DNA of 43,822 nt from Pseudoalteromonas prydzensis (GTDB lineage Bacteria; Pseudomonadota; Gammaproteobacteria; Enterobacterales; Alteromonadaceae). How positions within the stretch are numbered: position 1 is the first letter of the stretch; each line of letters opens with the position of its first letter. Shown in pieces: positions 7,841 through 16,564 of this stretch. The translations under genes and the position numbers were made by a program. The stretch lies in contig NZ_DRGM01000205.1 of the NCBI RefSeq assembly GCF_011050055.1, positions 1-43,822 on the forward strand, written 5' to 3'. The notes beneath the pieces were generated by a model. That model was not told the DNA's origin. It saw only the letters and a list, made by a program, of their open reading frames with translations, and searched no databases.

Positions 7841-8506
7841 TTAGCTTACAGCAACTCCCGCTTCATCGCTCTCTACAATATCGCTCTCTACAATATCGCT
7901 CTCGCATAGTGCTTGGGTTATCCAAAGTTGTAATACTGGGCAATTCAGTACTTGCTCACAGTAGCGCATGGCTGGTTCAGATAAGCTAATTTGATAGGTA
8001 TTTAACCTTAGTACGATAGGCGCATACATAGCATCAGCGATACTAAATTCGCCGAACAACCAGGCATTTGGATAAATACGTTGTTGCTGGCTGAATATGT
8101 CATCAATGCGAGTAATGTCTTTTTTAGCCGCGTCTGACAACTCAACCTTTCGCGTAGCGCGGATATTCATGGGCATTTCATTACGCAGCGCCATAAAGCT
8201 TGAATGCATTTCTGCACTTAAACTGCGGGCTGCGGCTCGCTGCACAATATTTTTAGGCCAAGCTGCCTGAGACAAATAAGCATCATTGATGTATTCACAG
8301 ATTGCCAGTGAATCCCACACCTGCAAGTCGCCATCAATTAAGGCTGGCACTTTTTGCACTGCAAAACTGTTTTTAAGCGTTTTATAAAACTCAGGAGTAT
8401 CGAGTACTAACTGCTGCTCAGCAAATTTAATATTGAATTTACTCATTAAATACCATGCTCTGAGCGACCAGGTCGAATAGTTTTTATTACCGATAAATAA
8501 TTGCAT
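7841..8506 (-). CDS. glutathione S-transferase family protein
   Basis: A 221-residue cytosolic GST. The N-terminal thioredoxin-like domain (MQLFIGNKNYSTWSLRAW) carries the serine/tyrosine-rich glutathione activation region and the cis-proline of VPALIDG, then DSLAICEYI, the ES/DS motif contact for the gamma-glutamyl group. The all-helical C-terminal domain includes FGEFSIADAMYAPIV, the usual N-capping box. AAGGAA lies six bases before the ATG. The extreme C-terminus repeats ESDIV, coded by a 15-base tandem duplication. Divergent from a LysR regulator across 109 bases, which makes that regulator a natural candidate for its control. Substrate unknown. Confidence 0.92.
   Translation of the reverse strand: MQLFIGNKNYSTWSLRAWYLMSKFNIKFAEQQLVLDTPEFYKTLKNSFAVQKVPALIDGDLQVWDSLAICEYINDAYLSQAAWPKNIVQRAAARSLSAEMHSSFMALRNEMPMNIRATRKVELSDAAKKDITRIDDIFSQQQRIYPNAWLFGEFSIADAMYAPIVLRLNTYQISLSEPAMRYCEQVLNCPVLQLWITQALCESDIVESDIVESDEAGVAVS
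7865..7903. repeat. 15-bp tandem repeat in the 3' end of the GST gene
   Basis: The unit ATCGCTCTCTACAAT occurs at 7865-7879 and 7880-7894, followed by a partial copy to 7903, giving about 2.6 copies. It is in frame and codes for ESDIV-ESDIV-ESD on the minus strand. Its exactness points to recent duplication. Confidence 0.9.
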
Positions 8507-8552
8507 TTGCGTTCCTTAGTAGTGTTTAATGGTTTTACTATAAAGCAGTGAT

Positions 8553-8566
8553 CAAGTAATTACTTG
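8553..8566. promoter_or_regulatory. candidate LysR-type operator
   Basis: CAAGTAATTACTTG is a perfect 14-base palindrome in the gap between the divergent GST and LysR genes, 50 bases before the LysR start. Position and symmetry suit an autoregulatory LysR-type site; binding is inferred. Confidence 0.4.
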
Positions 8567-8615
8567 CCAATAGTTTTTATACAATACATAAGTAAAATTG
8601 ATAGACGAGTTGAAT

Positions 8616-9470
8616 ATGGATTTAGACGCCCTACGTACTTTTTGCGCTTTTGTTGAAACTGGCAGCTTTACCCGTGCAGCAAAACAAGTATGCCGCACTC
8701 AATCTGCGGTCAGTATGCAAATGAAGAAGCTCGAACAAGAGCTGGGTAATCCATTATTTATCAAACAAGGTCGGCAGCTGGTGCTATCTACCAGTGGGGT
8801 TCATTTAGCCAGTTATGCTAAACAATTATTAGCACTGCACGATGAAGCCTATAAGCAACTTAAAACCGGTGGCGGGCAAACCCGAGTACGCTTAGCTTGC
8901 CCAGACGATTATGCGGGTACTGTGTTGCCTAAAGTCGTGGCATTATTACATCAGCACCTGCCACGGCTAGACTTACAAATAAACTGCGCACCAACTGCTC
9001 AGCTCAAAGCACAGCTCGATCAAGGCTTGCTTGATATAGTGATAGCGACGCGCTCACCCAGCTCTGAAGAAGGTTATTTTTTACAAACAAGTAAAGGTGT
9101 GTGGGTTAAAAGTGCCGAGTTTAACTATCAACCCGATATGACCTTGCCGATGGCAATATTTCAACGAGATTGTAAGTTTCATCAAGCGGCTGTTGAAGGG
9201 TTATTAAAGGCTGAACGCCAATTCAACATTATTGCCTGTTGCGGCTCAGTGAGTGCATTAACTGCGCTGGTTAAAGCCAATTTAGCCGTAGGCGTGATGG
9301 CTGAAGTAAGTAACATCAGCGGGCTTGACATAATTGCGGACTCAACTCTGCCCGCCCTGCCAATGATTGATATTGTGCTATTACATGCAAGTCACACTCA
9401 TAACCCAATAAAAAGAGAGTTAGTAAAGCTAATAGCAGAAAATTATAAAATGCTTACTGATGCAGATTAG
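8616..9470 (+). CDS. LysR-family transcriptional regulator
   Basis: A 284-residue LysR-type regulator. The N-terminal winged helix-turn-helix (MDLDALRTFCAFVETGSFTRAA, then QSAVSMQMKKLEQELG) is typical, and the rest is a periplasmic-binding-protein-like effector domain, slightly short for the family. The ATG at 8616 starts the classic MDLDALRTF opening and has CGAG at the right distance; a TTG 18 bases earlier is less likely. It lies divergent to a glutathione S-transferase with a 14-base palindrome between them, so it probably regulates that gene and itself. The effector is unknown. Confidence 0.92.
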   Translation: MDLDALRTFCAFVETGSFTRAAKQVCRTQSAVSMQMKKLEQELGNPLFIKQGRQLVLSTSGVHLASYAKQLLALHDEAYKQLKTGGGQTRVRLACPDDYAGTVLPKVVALLHQHLPRLDLQINCAPTAQLKAQLDQGLLDIVIATRSPSSEEGYFLQTSKGVWVKSAEFNYQPDMTLPMAIFQRDCKFHQAAVEGLLKAERQFNIIACCGSVSALTALVKANLAVGVMAEVSNISGLDIIADSTLPALPMIDIVLLHASHTHNPIKRELVKLIAENYKMLTDAD

Positions 9471-9526
9471 ATTTTCAACATACTTGATCTTTTTAATGAC
9501 TAAAGTAAAAAATCAAGGTTAAATTA

Positions 9527-11527
9527 TTATCGCAACCGCACTAAAGTACGTTTTCTTTTTGGCTCAGTGAGATACAAAAACTGCTTATTGTCATGGGAAG
9601 CATTAATTAGCATGTTCCCTGCATTATTTGCGATGAACCGCTTTTTTGCGTTGCGGCCAGATAAATCCATTGTATTAATTTCATAGCCATCATGTTGTTC
9701 CAATGTAACCGTCAATGTTTGTTGATCGACGGCAAGGCCAATAATATCTTTATCATCTGTGTGCCATAATGTCTCCAGATTGCCACCTTGATCAAGCCGA
9801 AACACTTGTTGATTGTTAGAAAAATAAATCTGATCGTGTTTATCTAAAGCCATTGCATAACAAGTGAGTCGCTCTCCTGAGCCGCTAAAGGATGTTAAAC
9901 TTAATGTGTGTAAATCTAATTTTGCAGGGTGAAATGTAACACCATCTTCAGCGCGATATGAAACCAAAATCGCATCCTCATTATTAAACTTTTCTCTGAG
10001 GTAAAATGAATGATGCGGGTGAGGTATTGCTTGATAGCCGCCGTTATTTAAATCAATTCGAAACAGTTTATCTTTGCTTGCGGTGATCACTTCATCGCCA
10101 TTTTTTGACCAAATAACCCCAAACAACTCTTCGTTATTAGGGTTTGCAAAAATCAGCGTTTGTGTACCCTTATCATATAAAAACAGCTGTTTTAAACCAA
10201 AGCGATGAGATTCAAAAACAAACCTCGATGAATCGGGCGAGAATACCGGTAAAAAATCCACCGAAGAGGTATCGACGAGTTTTTCATACTGCTGCGGTGC
10301 TGTATTTGTTGCCCGAATAATATCCACATCAATATTAACAAGCTCCATTAAAATTTCCTCACCAGAGGGCGTGAAGGCGGCATCGCGAATAATTTGATAG
10401 TTATTAAAGGCGATATCAGTTGAGTTACCTAGGCGATCAATGAGCAGTAAATTATTTCTTTTACTTAATAGTAAATGCTCTCCATTAGGATGCCAACTAA
10501 GCCCTAGTATGCCATCTTCAACAGTAGCAATCGTTGCAGTACTAGCATCAGCCAGAGTAAGTAACTCAATTCGATACTGATTTTGCCCCGCCTCATAGCC
10601 CAGCGCTAACTGTGTTTGATCTGGCGATAACGCATGTAACAGCAACCAATCTTGGCCAACTGAGGGTTTAATTACCTGCTTTTGTTTAGTTTCTAAACTG
10701 ACAAGCGATAGCTGCGTAGCGTTATCGGCTTTTCGCCGTTCAATAAAATAAATCTGATTGCTATTCGTCCACTGTACTTGCTGACTGGTAACTACATATT
10801 CTTCGAATTCAATTACCTTGGCGTAATTTAAACTCGTTAAATTAACCAGATCCAAATTAAAATATGCAAGCTGACTGGTGTTATTTTGTTTATTAATAAA
10901 CGCAAGCGCCCGATCGTCAGGGCTCCAACCTAAGCCATAATAAGTCGATGGATTTTCTGACAGCGGCACTTCTTTACCCGTTGTTAACTCTTTTAACCAA
11001 ATTTGCTGATGGCCTTCATCACCGCGTACAAATGCTAAATACTTGCCGTTATGAGATTGCGATTGGTAGGATTCATTTTCTTCATGAGACGTGACCGGCA
11101 CCAGCACGGAGAAGTCAGTTTTAACAGCCTGCGTTGCAAAAGCGAACCAACCACCGACTAAACATACGATTGTCACCGCAATAAAAACCAACAGAGGCCA
11201 TTTTACTGTCTGCGAATTTTCTTCTTCATTAAGTTCAAGGCAGTAGCCCCGTTTTGGGTGAGTAATAATATATTGTGGTTTTTTAGAGTCTTCTTTTAAT
11301 GCCTTTCGCAGCAGGGCAATACTGCGTTGCACATTACTCGGGCTAAACACTGAATTTGGCCACACAGCGTCAAAAATGTCTTCTTGGCTAACCACATTGC
11401 CTCTGTGAGAGTAAAGAAATTGCAGCACAGCCATGACTTTAGGTTCGACAATTTGCACGCCTTCAGCAGATGAAACTTTACCACGGCTGGCATCGACAGC
11501 AAAACGCCCTATTCGAAATTGACCCAC
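9527..11527 (-). CDS. ToxR/CadC-like membrane regulator with PD40 beta-propeller
   Basis: A 666-residue one-component regulator. Residues about 1-105 form an OmpR-type winged helix (EPKVMAVLQFLYSHRGNVVSQ, VQRSIALLRKAL, ITHPKRGYCL). A single membrane helix follows (about 109-130, PLLVFIAVTIVCLVGGWFAF). The rest is expected in the periplasm and contains TolB/PD40-type repeats, recognised by S-P-D or H-P-N turns such as SPDDRALAF, SPDQTQLAL, HPNGEHLLL and SPDSSRFVF. CadC and ToxR share the DNA-binding plus single-helix design, but their sensors are different folds. Divergent from the spermidine-synthase-like gene at 11655 across 127 bases, which is the obvious candidate target. The signal sensed is not known. 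Confidence 0.88.
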   Translation of the reverse strand: MGQFRIGRFAVDASRGKVSSAEGVQIVEPKVMAVLQFLYSHRGNVVSQEDIFDAVWPNSVFSPSNVQRSIALLRKALKEDSKKPQYIITHPKRGYCLELNEEENSQTVKWPLLVFIAVTIVCLVGGWFAFATQAVKTDFSVLVPVTSHEENESYQSQSHNGKYLAFVRGDEGHQQIWLKELTTGKEVPLSENPSTYYGLGWSPDDRALAFINKQNNTSQLAYFNLDLVNLTSLNYAKVIEFEEYVVTSQQVQWTNSNQIYFIERRKADNATQLSLVSLETKQKQVIKPSVGQDWLLLHALSPDQTQLALGYEAGQNQYRIELLTLADASTATIATVEDGILGLSWHPNGEHLLLSKRNNLLLIDRLGNSTDIAFNNYQIIRDAAFTPSGEEILMELVNIDVDIIRATNTAPQQYEKLVDTSSVDFLPVFSPDSSRFVFESHRFGLKQLFLYDKGTQTLIFANPNNEELFGVIWSKNGDEVITASKDKLFRIDLNNGGYQAIPHPHHSFYLREKFNNEDAILVSYRAEDGVTFHPAKLDLHTLSLTSFSGSGERLTCYAMALDKHDQIYFSNNQQVFRLDQGGNLETLWHTDDKDIIGLAVDQQTLTVTLEQHDGYEINTMDLSGRNAKKRFIANNAGNMLINASHDNKQFLYLTEPKRKRTLVRLR

Positions 11528-11654
11528 TTAAAAATCCAATAAGTTTTATAAATCAAAGATTAAGGTTTTCTTAAGATAAATTCAAGGGTTATTACATTGT
11601 CCTGTAAATTAACTCGCTGAATGATTAGCCATCGTTTAATAATGAACTAAAAAG

Positions 11655-13664
11655 ATGCAACGTATTCTATCCACATTAATCATTTTTGTAAGCGCGTTTT
11701 TACTATTTCAAATTCAGCCTATCCTCTCAAAAGAACTACTTCCCATGTTTGGTGGTGGCGCTTCAGTTTGGTCTAGCAGTATGCTCTTTTATCAAACTAT
11801 GCTGTTAGTAGGTTATTTATATGCTCACCTCTTGAGCCGCTATCCACTCAAACAACAATTACTCATTCACATGCTGCTCGTTGTTTTATCAAGTATGATC
11901 ACGTTTAACAAACTTGAACTCGGCTCCTTTGTTATACTGACACCTGCTTGGTCAGTCATTGCCAATTTATTCTCTCAAATTGGTTTGGTTTTTATGTTGC
12001 TCTCGGCGACGAGTGTACTCATGCAGCGTTGGTATATTGAATCGAGCGATATGGCTGTGCCGTATCATTGGTATTCGTTTTCTAATCTGGGTTCATTGCT
12101 TGCCTTAATGAGCTACCCATTTATTTTTGAAGTGCTGTTTTCATTAGATCAACAAAAAAACTATTGGTCCATAGGCTTATTTGCTCACTGTTTTTTATTA
12201 CTCACACTCGTTGCTGTACTATTTAAAAATAGTCATACTAACCAAAAACCAGTAACACCGCCAAAAACCATACGCTGGGTAAAACCAAATTATTTATGGA
12301 TTGTGTTATCCGCAACAAGCTCAATCATGCTTATTGCGACAACACAAATGATCAGTACTAATATTCCACCTATGCCACTTGTGTGGACCTTACCATTAGC
12401 AATTTATTTACTGACCTTTGCTTACACTTTTGCATCAGCAAAAAACTACTGCCGTACTCATTGGCTATACTTATTATTGTTCGCTGCATTTGCTGGGCTG
12501 ATCATGTTTTTCCTCGGTAGCCAGTTTAATGCTTTAGCTCAGCTTTTAATGTATAACTTTATTTTATTGATTGTTTGTATGGTCTGTCACGGTGAACTTC
12601 GTAAACTCGCTCCAACGGAGTCATTACTCACCACATTTTACCTATACATCGCACTTGGTGGGGCTATTGGCAGTTTACTCAGTACCTTACTCGCACCGCT
12701 ACTGTTTGCGCAAATAACGGAGTATATTGTCGCGTTAGCTGCTGTACTTTCACTGGCTAGCTATATTCAGTTTACACAATGCAAGCAGCCATCAGCGCTA
12801 TTAAAAATAAACCTACTTACTGCTGTCGCTATTTGGGGTGGCTGCTATGTCTATCTTTTTCTGAGCTTTAATCAATACAATTTAGCATCAGAGAGAAATT
12901 TTTATGGCTATGTGACCGTTAAAGACATTAACACCGCGACTCTTGCTGAGAGACGTTTAATCGATGGCACAACCATTCACGGCTCTGAGCCACTTAATCC
13001 TCAAGATGAACTCACAAATAGTTATTACCATCAACATACCGGGGTTGCAAAATCACTGGCAATTCTTAAACAACAAGGCAATTTAAACATTGGTATTGTG
13101 GGGTTAGGTGCTGGCGTGTTAGCTAAATTTGGCGATAAACGCGATAAGATCCGTTTTTATGAGCTCAACCCGGCGGTGTATACTATGGCAACAACTTATT
13201 TTTCCTATTTAAAAAACAGTCGTGCACAGATAGATATCACCCTTGGCGATGGTAGGATGGCACTGAGCGAAGAGCTAAAAAATAATGCCCCGTTAATGAA
13301 TGCTTTGATCATTGATGCTTTCTCAAGTGATGTTATTCCTGCTCACTTGCTCACTGAAGAAGCTTTTAGCCTATATTGGCAACGCATTAAAAGCAGTGGC
13401 GTATTAATCATTCATATTTCCAATAACCATGTTGATCTAATGCCAGTATTGCAAGCCCACAGTAAGCGCTTCGATAAGTCTCTGATCAAATTTAAATATA
13501 CGGGTACGCAATTAGGATCTGAATGGGTGGTAATGACTAATAATCAAGCATTTTTAGATGCAATACCCATTGCCGACTTAACAGCAATTAAACCCTATTC
13601 AAACACGCGTTTAACTCAGTGGACAGATCAAAAACACAGCCTGATCCCGCTCCTGAAACTTTGA
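11655..13664 (+). CDS. membrane-fused spermidine synthase-like protein
   Basis: A 669-residue protein with two parts. Residues about 1-400 are roughly ten membrane helices of the kind annotated as fused MFS/spermidine synthase (FQIQPILSKELLPMFGGGASVW, then the SSSMLFYQTMLLVGYLYAH helix). Residues about 430-660 are a Rossmann methyltransferase-like aminopropyltransferase domain with GLGAG, the ribose-binding glutamate of ELNP, GDGR and DAFSSDVIPAHL. True polyamine synthesis by such proteins has rarely been shown, and speD or speE is not nearby, so the reaction is uncertain. The ATG has only a weak AAAAG upstream. Divergent from the membrane regulator and convergent with aroC across a shared terminator. 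Confidence 0.85.
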   Translation: MQRILSTLIIFVSAFLLFQIQPILSKELLPMFGGGASVWSSSMLFYQTMLLVGYLYAHLLSRYPLKQQLLIHMLLVVLSSMITFNKLELGSFVILTPAWSVIANLFSQIGLVFMLLSATSVLMQRWYIESSDMAVPYHWYSFSNLGSLLALMSYPFIFEVLFSLDQQKNYWSIGLFAHCFLLLTLVAVLFKNSHTNQKPVTPPKTIRWVKPNYLWIVLSATSSIMLIATTQMISTNIPPMPLVWTLPLAIYLLTFAYTFASAKNYCRTHWLYLLLFAAFAGLIMFFLGSQFNALAQLLMYNFILLIVCMVCHGELRKLAPTESLLTTFYLYIALGGAIGSLLSTLLAPLLFAQITEYIVALAAVLSLASYIQFTQCKQPSALLKINLLTAVAIWGGCYVYLFLSFNQYNLASERNFYGYVTVKDINTATLAERRLIDGTTIHGSEPLNPQDELTNSYYHQHTGVAKSLAILKQQGNLNIGIVGLGAGVLAKFGDKRDKIRFYELNPAVYTMATTYFSYLKNSRAQIDITLGDGRMALSEELKNNAPLMNALIIDAFSSDVIPAHLLTEEAFSLYWQRIKSSGVLIIHISNNHVDLMPVLQAHSKRFDKSLIKFKYTGTQLGSEWVVMTNNQAFLDAIPIADLTAIKPYSNTRLTQWTDQKHSLIPLLKL

Positions 13665-13689
13665 TGCCTATCTTAAAATGACCACAATG

Positions 13690-13715
13690 AAAAGCGCGAT
13701 TAAAATCGCGCTTTT
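13690..13715. terminator. bidirectional terminator between the spermidine synthase-like gene and aroC
   Basis: A perfect 11-base stem (AAAAGCGCGAT at 13690-13700, ATCGCGCTTTT at 13705-13715) with a TAAA loop. It is A-flanked on one side and T-flanked on the other, between two convergent genes. Confidence 0.85.
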
Positions 13716-13744
13716 AAATAACTCTAAATGCTTTTAACTAAACC

Positions 13745-14842
13745 CTAAACAGAGCCATTTATTGGCCCATGCTCATGATGAACATGGGGGTTTTGGCCGC
13801 GTTGGCGCAGTAAGTGATCCATTAGAGTAATGGCCATCATCGCCTCAGCAATGGGTATGGCACGAATACCTACACATGGATCGTGACGACCTTTCGTGAT
13901 CATCTCAACCGCTTCGTTTTCAGTATTAATACTGTTGCCTGGAATGGTAATACTTGAAGTTGGTTTGAGTGCAATTGAGGCGATAATATCTTGCCCTGTA
14001 GAAATACCTGCCAATACGCCACCGGCATGATTTGAGGTAAAGCCTGCTGGGGTTAACTCATCACGATGCTCTGAGCCTTTTTGCTCAACCACATCAAAGC
14101 CGTCGCCAATTTCAACGCCTTTTACTGCGTTAATACTCATCAGTGAGTGGGCAAGTTCTGCATCAAGGCGGTCAAATACCGGCTCACCTAAACCAACTGG
14201 GACATTTTTGGCCACTACTTTTACTTTCGCACCGACTGAGTCACCTTGTTTTTTAAGGTCACGCATATAGTCGTCAAGGGCTTCAAGCTTACTGGCATCA
14301 GGGAAGAAAAATAGATTGTTTTCAACTTCATCCCAATCGTAATTTTCCGCTTTAATTGGTCCTAACTGACTCAAGCACGCGCGTATTTCAATACCATGAA
14401 ATTGTTTTAAATACTTTTTAGCAATAGCGCCTGCGGCAACACGAATGGCGGTTTCACGTGCCGATGAGCGGCCACCACCGCGATAATCACGCAGTCCGTA
14501 TTTATGCCAATAGGTGTAATCGCCGTGGCCTGGACGAAAAACGTCTTTAATTTTGCCGTAATCTTTTGAGCGTTGATCGGTATTTTCAATCAGTAAACCA
14601 ATGCTGGTGCCTGTGGTTTTACCCTCAAATACACCAGAGAGAATTTTTATTTGATCGTCTTCGCGGCGCTGCGTGGTATAACGACTTTGCCCTGGCTTGC
14701 GACGATCTAAATCGATTTGTAAATCGGCCTCGGTGATTTCAAGACCTGCGGGTGTACCATCCACAACACCGCCTAAGGCGACGCCGTGGCTTTCGCCAAA
14801 GGTGGACACTTTAAATAACTGCCCTATGCTATTACCTGCCAT
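13745..14842 (-). CDS. aroC: chorismate synthase
   Basis: Chorismate synthase catalyses the last shikimate-pathway step, converting EPSP to chorismate with reduced FMN as a catalytic cofactor. The 365-residue protein has the GESHG signature (16-20), [31 protein letters not shown], the [11 protein letters not shown] signature (about 121-131) and [11 protein letters not shown] near the C-terminus. Length agrees with the family. GAGGAA precedes the ATG. It follows prmB on the minus strand by 67 bases that contain a hairpin, so the two are probably one transcription unit as in E. coli. Confidence 0.98.
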   Translation of the reverse strand: MAGNSIGQLFKVSTFGESHGVALGGVVDGTPAGLEITEADLQIDLDRRKPGQSRYTTQRREDDQIKILSGVFEGKTTGTSIGLLIENTDQRSKDYGKIKDVFRPGHGDYTYWHKYGLRDYRGGGRSSARETAIRVAAGAIAKKYLKQFHGIEIRACLSQLGPIKAENYDWDEVENNLFFFPDASKLEALDDYMRDLKKQGDSVGAKVKVVAKNVPVGLGEPVFDRLDAELAHSLMSINAVKGVEIGDGFDVVEQKGSEHRDELTPAGFTSNHAGGVLAGISTGQDIIASIALKPTSSITIPGNSINTENEAVEMITKGRHDPCVGIRAIPIAEAMMAITLMDHLLRQRGQNPHVHHEHGPINGSV

Positions 14843-14874
14843 TAACTTTCCTCATTCCTAATGACTACTAAGTA

Positions 14875-14891
14875 CCGAGCCTAAGGCTCGG
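14875..14891. other. hairpin between prmB and aroC
   Basis: CCGAGCC (14875-14881) and GGCTCGG (14885-14891) pair perfectly around a TAA loop. In the prmB-to-aroC direction no T run follows, so it is better read as a processing or partial attenuation structure than a full terminator. Confidence 0.5.
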
Positions 14892-14909
14892 CTTTAATTC
14901 TTGCTGTGA

Positions 14910-15845
14910 CTAATCTGCGAAGTATTCAACCAACTGCTTTTTGCTGATCACAAATACGCCAAATCCACCTTGCTCAAACTCAACCCATTCAAAAGGCGCA
15001 TTTGGATAAAGGGCATCCATGTGTACCATAGAATTACCAACTTCGACAAATAACAAACCGTTATCAGTTAGATGATCGGCCGCTTCACTTAAAATAGTAC
15101 GGGTTACATCAAGACCATCATGGCCTGATGCTAAACCCAATTCTGGCTCATGATGGAACTCACGCGGTAAATCAGCCATGTCTTCGGCGTCTACATACGG
15201 AGGGTTTGCCACGATCAGGTCATATTTTTGCCCGGGTACACCGCTGAATACGTCAGATTGAATAGGTAATACACGGTCACTTAACTGATAATCAGTGATA
15301 TTGATATCAGCTACTTCGAGTGCTTCATAAGAAATATCAACAGCATCAACCTGCGCTTCTGCAAAGGTTTGTGCTAATGCAATGGCAATACAACCAGAGC
15401 CGGTACATAAGTCTAGAATACGAGTTACCGATTCAGGCTCAGCTAGCCAAGGTGAAAAGCGATTATGTATTAGCTCAGCAAAGGGTGAACGTGGGATCAA
15501 TACGCGCTCATCGACATAAAATGGCATATTGGCAAACCATGCAATATTGGTTAGGTAAGGTACTGGCGTGAAATCGTTAATACGCTCTGCGATTAAGCCC
15601 GCAAGGCGATTTTTTTCAGTGCTAGTCAGCCTTGCATGCATTAATTCTTTTGGTGCATCAATGGGTAAACTTAACGCGGGCAGTAATAGGCTTACCGCTT
15701 CATCCCATGCGTTATCAGTTCCATGACCAAAGAAAATACCACTGCTGGCAAATTGACTCGTGGTCCACCGTAGCCAATCGTGTAACGTTGACAGTTCTGC
15801 TACAGCTTCATCTAAGGTTGCTTCTTCTATTAATAATTCGCTCAT
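14910..15845 (-). CDS. prmB: ribosomal protein uL3 glutamine N5-methyltransferase
   Basis: PrmB transfers a methyl group from S-adenosylmethionine to a conserved glutamine of ribosomal protein L3. The 311-residue protein has an N-terminal helical domain, then the Rossmann methyltransferase fold with motif I DLCTGSGCIAIALA (about 145-158), the acidic VDAVDIS strand end and the glutamine-binding NPPY at 214-217 (VANPPYVDAEDM). YVDAEDM after NPPY separates PrmB from the release-factor enzyme PrmC. Upstream of aroC and divergent from smrB, the same order as in E. coli. Confidence 0.95.
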   Translation of the reverse strand: MSELLIEEATLDEAVAELSTLHDWLRWTTSQFASSGIFFGHGTDNAWDEAVSLLLPALSLPIDAPKELMHARLTSTEKNRLAGLIAERINDFTPVPYLTNIAWFANMPFYVDERVLIPRSPFAELIHNRFSPWLAEPESVTRILDLCTGSGCIAIALAQTFAEAQVDAVDISYEALEVADINITDYQLSDRVLPIQSDVFSGVPGQKYDLIVANPPYVDAEDMADLPREFHHEPELGLASGHDGLDVTRTILSEAADHLTDNGLLFVEVGNSMVHMDALYPNAPFEWVEFEQGGFGVFVISKKQLVEYFAD

Positions 15846-15886
15846 GTTCGTTATCTACCTGCTGCTTTAGAAAATATCAATTCAAT

Positions 15887-15924
15887 CGAGGCGCAATTAA
15901 GGCCCCATGATTGCCCTATTGTAA
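15887..15924 (-). promoter_or_regulatory. possible prmB promoter with CGCCTC discriminator
   Basis: On the minus strand TTACAA (15924-15919) and CTTAAT (15901-15896) are 17 bases apart and followed by TGCGCCTCG. Consensus matches are only three and four of six; the call relies on resemblance to the epmC promoter region. Confidence 0.3.
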
Positions 15925-15970
15925 CGCCTTTTAACTCGATTTTTAGCGTTTTTTTGTTTAGACTGCCGCT

Positions 15971-16528
15971 ATGAAAAAAGATCCTCTCTCAAACGCAGAT
16001 ATTAGCCCTGACGACATCGATATGTTTCGTCAAAGTATTAATGGTGCCCGTGTATTTAAACAAGACACGCATCGCTTTGCTAATAAGCCTAAAATCTCAC
16101 AAGCTAAGCTGTTTGCCCAGCAAAAAAAGCAACATCAGGCAGAATTTTTCTTTTCTGATGAATATGTGCCAGATATTGATACCAACGGTACGGTTAATTA
16201 TGTGCAACACGGCCAAGACCGTTTTTTAGCAAAACAATTACGCCGAGGTGACTTTGTGCCTGATTTAACCCTTGATTTACATGGTTTAAATAAGGAATTG
16301 GCAAAAGATGAACTTGCTGGACTGATCCATGAATGCAAAAAAAAGCACTATTACTGTGCCTGTGTAATACATGGTATTGGTGGCCATATCCTCAGACACA
16401 AAGTGCCGCAATATTTAGTACAGCATCCCGATGTTATTGCGATACACCAAGCGCCGCTTGAATACGGTGGTAAAGGTGCAGTACTTATTTTAATAAACTT
16501 ACCACAAAGTGATGAATTTAGACGCTAA
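15971..16528 (+). CDS. smrB: SmrB endonuclease, rescue of collided ribosomes
   Basis: SmrB is recruited to stalled, collided ribosomes and cuts the mRNA between them, starting rescue by tmRNA. The 185-residue protein has an N-terminal ribosome-binding extension and a C-terminal SMR domain with the catalytic DLHG (102-105), the HGIGGHILRHKVPQYL loop (about 134-149) and GGKGAVLI. Size and layout equal E. coli SmrB. Divergent from prmB. The downstream AEC transporter starts 36 bases after it on the same strand, so the two may be cotranscribed. Confidence 0.95.
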   Translation: MKKDPLSNADISPDDIDMFRQSINGARVFKQDTHRFANKPKISQAKLFAQQKKQHQAEFFFSDEYVPDIDTNGTVNYVQHGQDRFLAKQLRRGDFVPDLTLDLHGLNKELAKDELAGLIHECKKKHYYCACVIHGIGGHILRHKVPQYLVQHPDVIAIHQAPLEYGGKGAVLILINLPQSDEFRR

Positions 16529-16564
16529 GCGTTAACGTTATCACTATTTCAAGGCAACAGTGCA

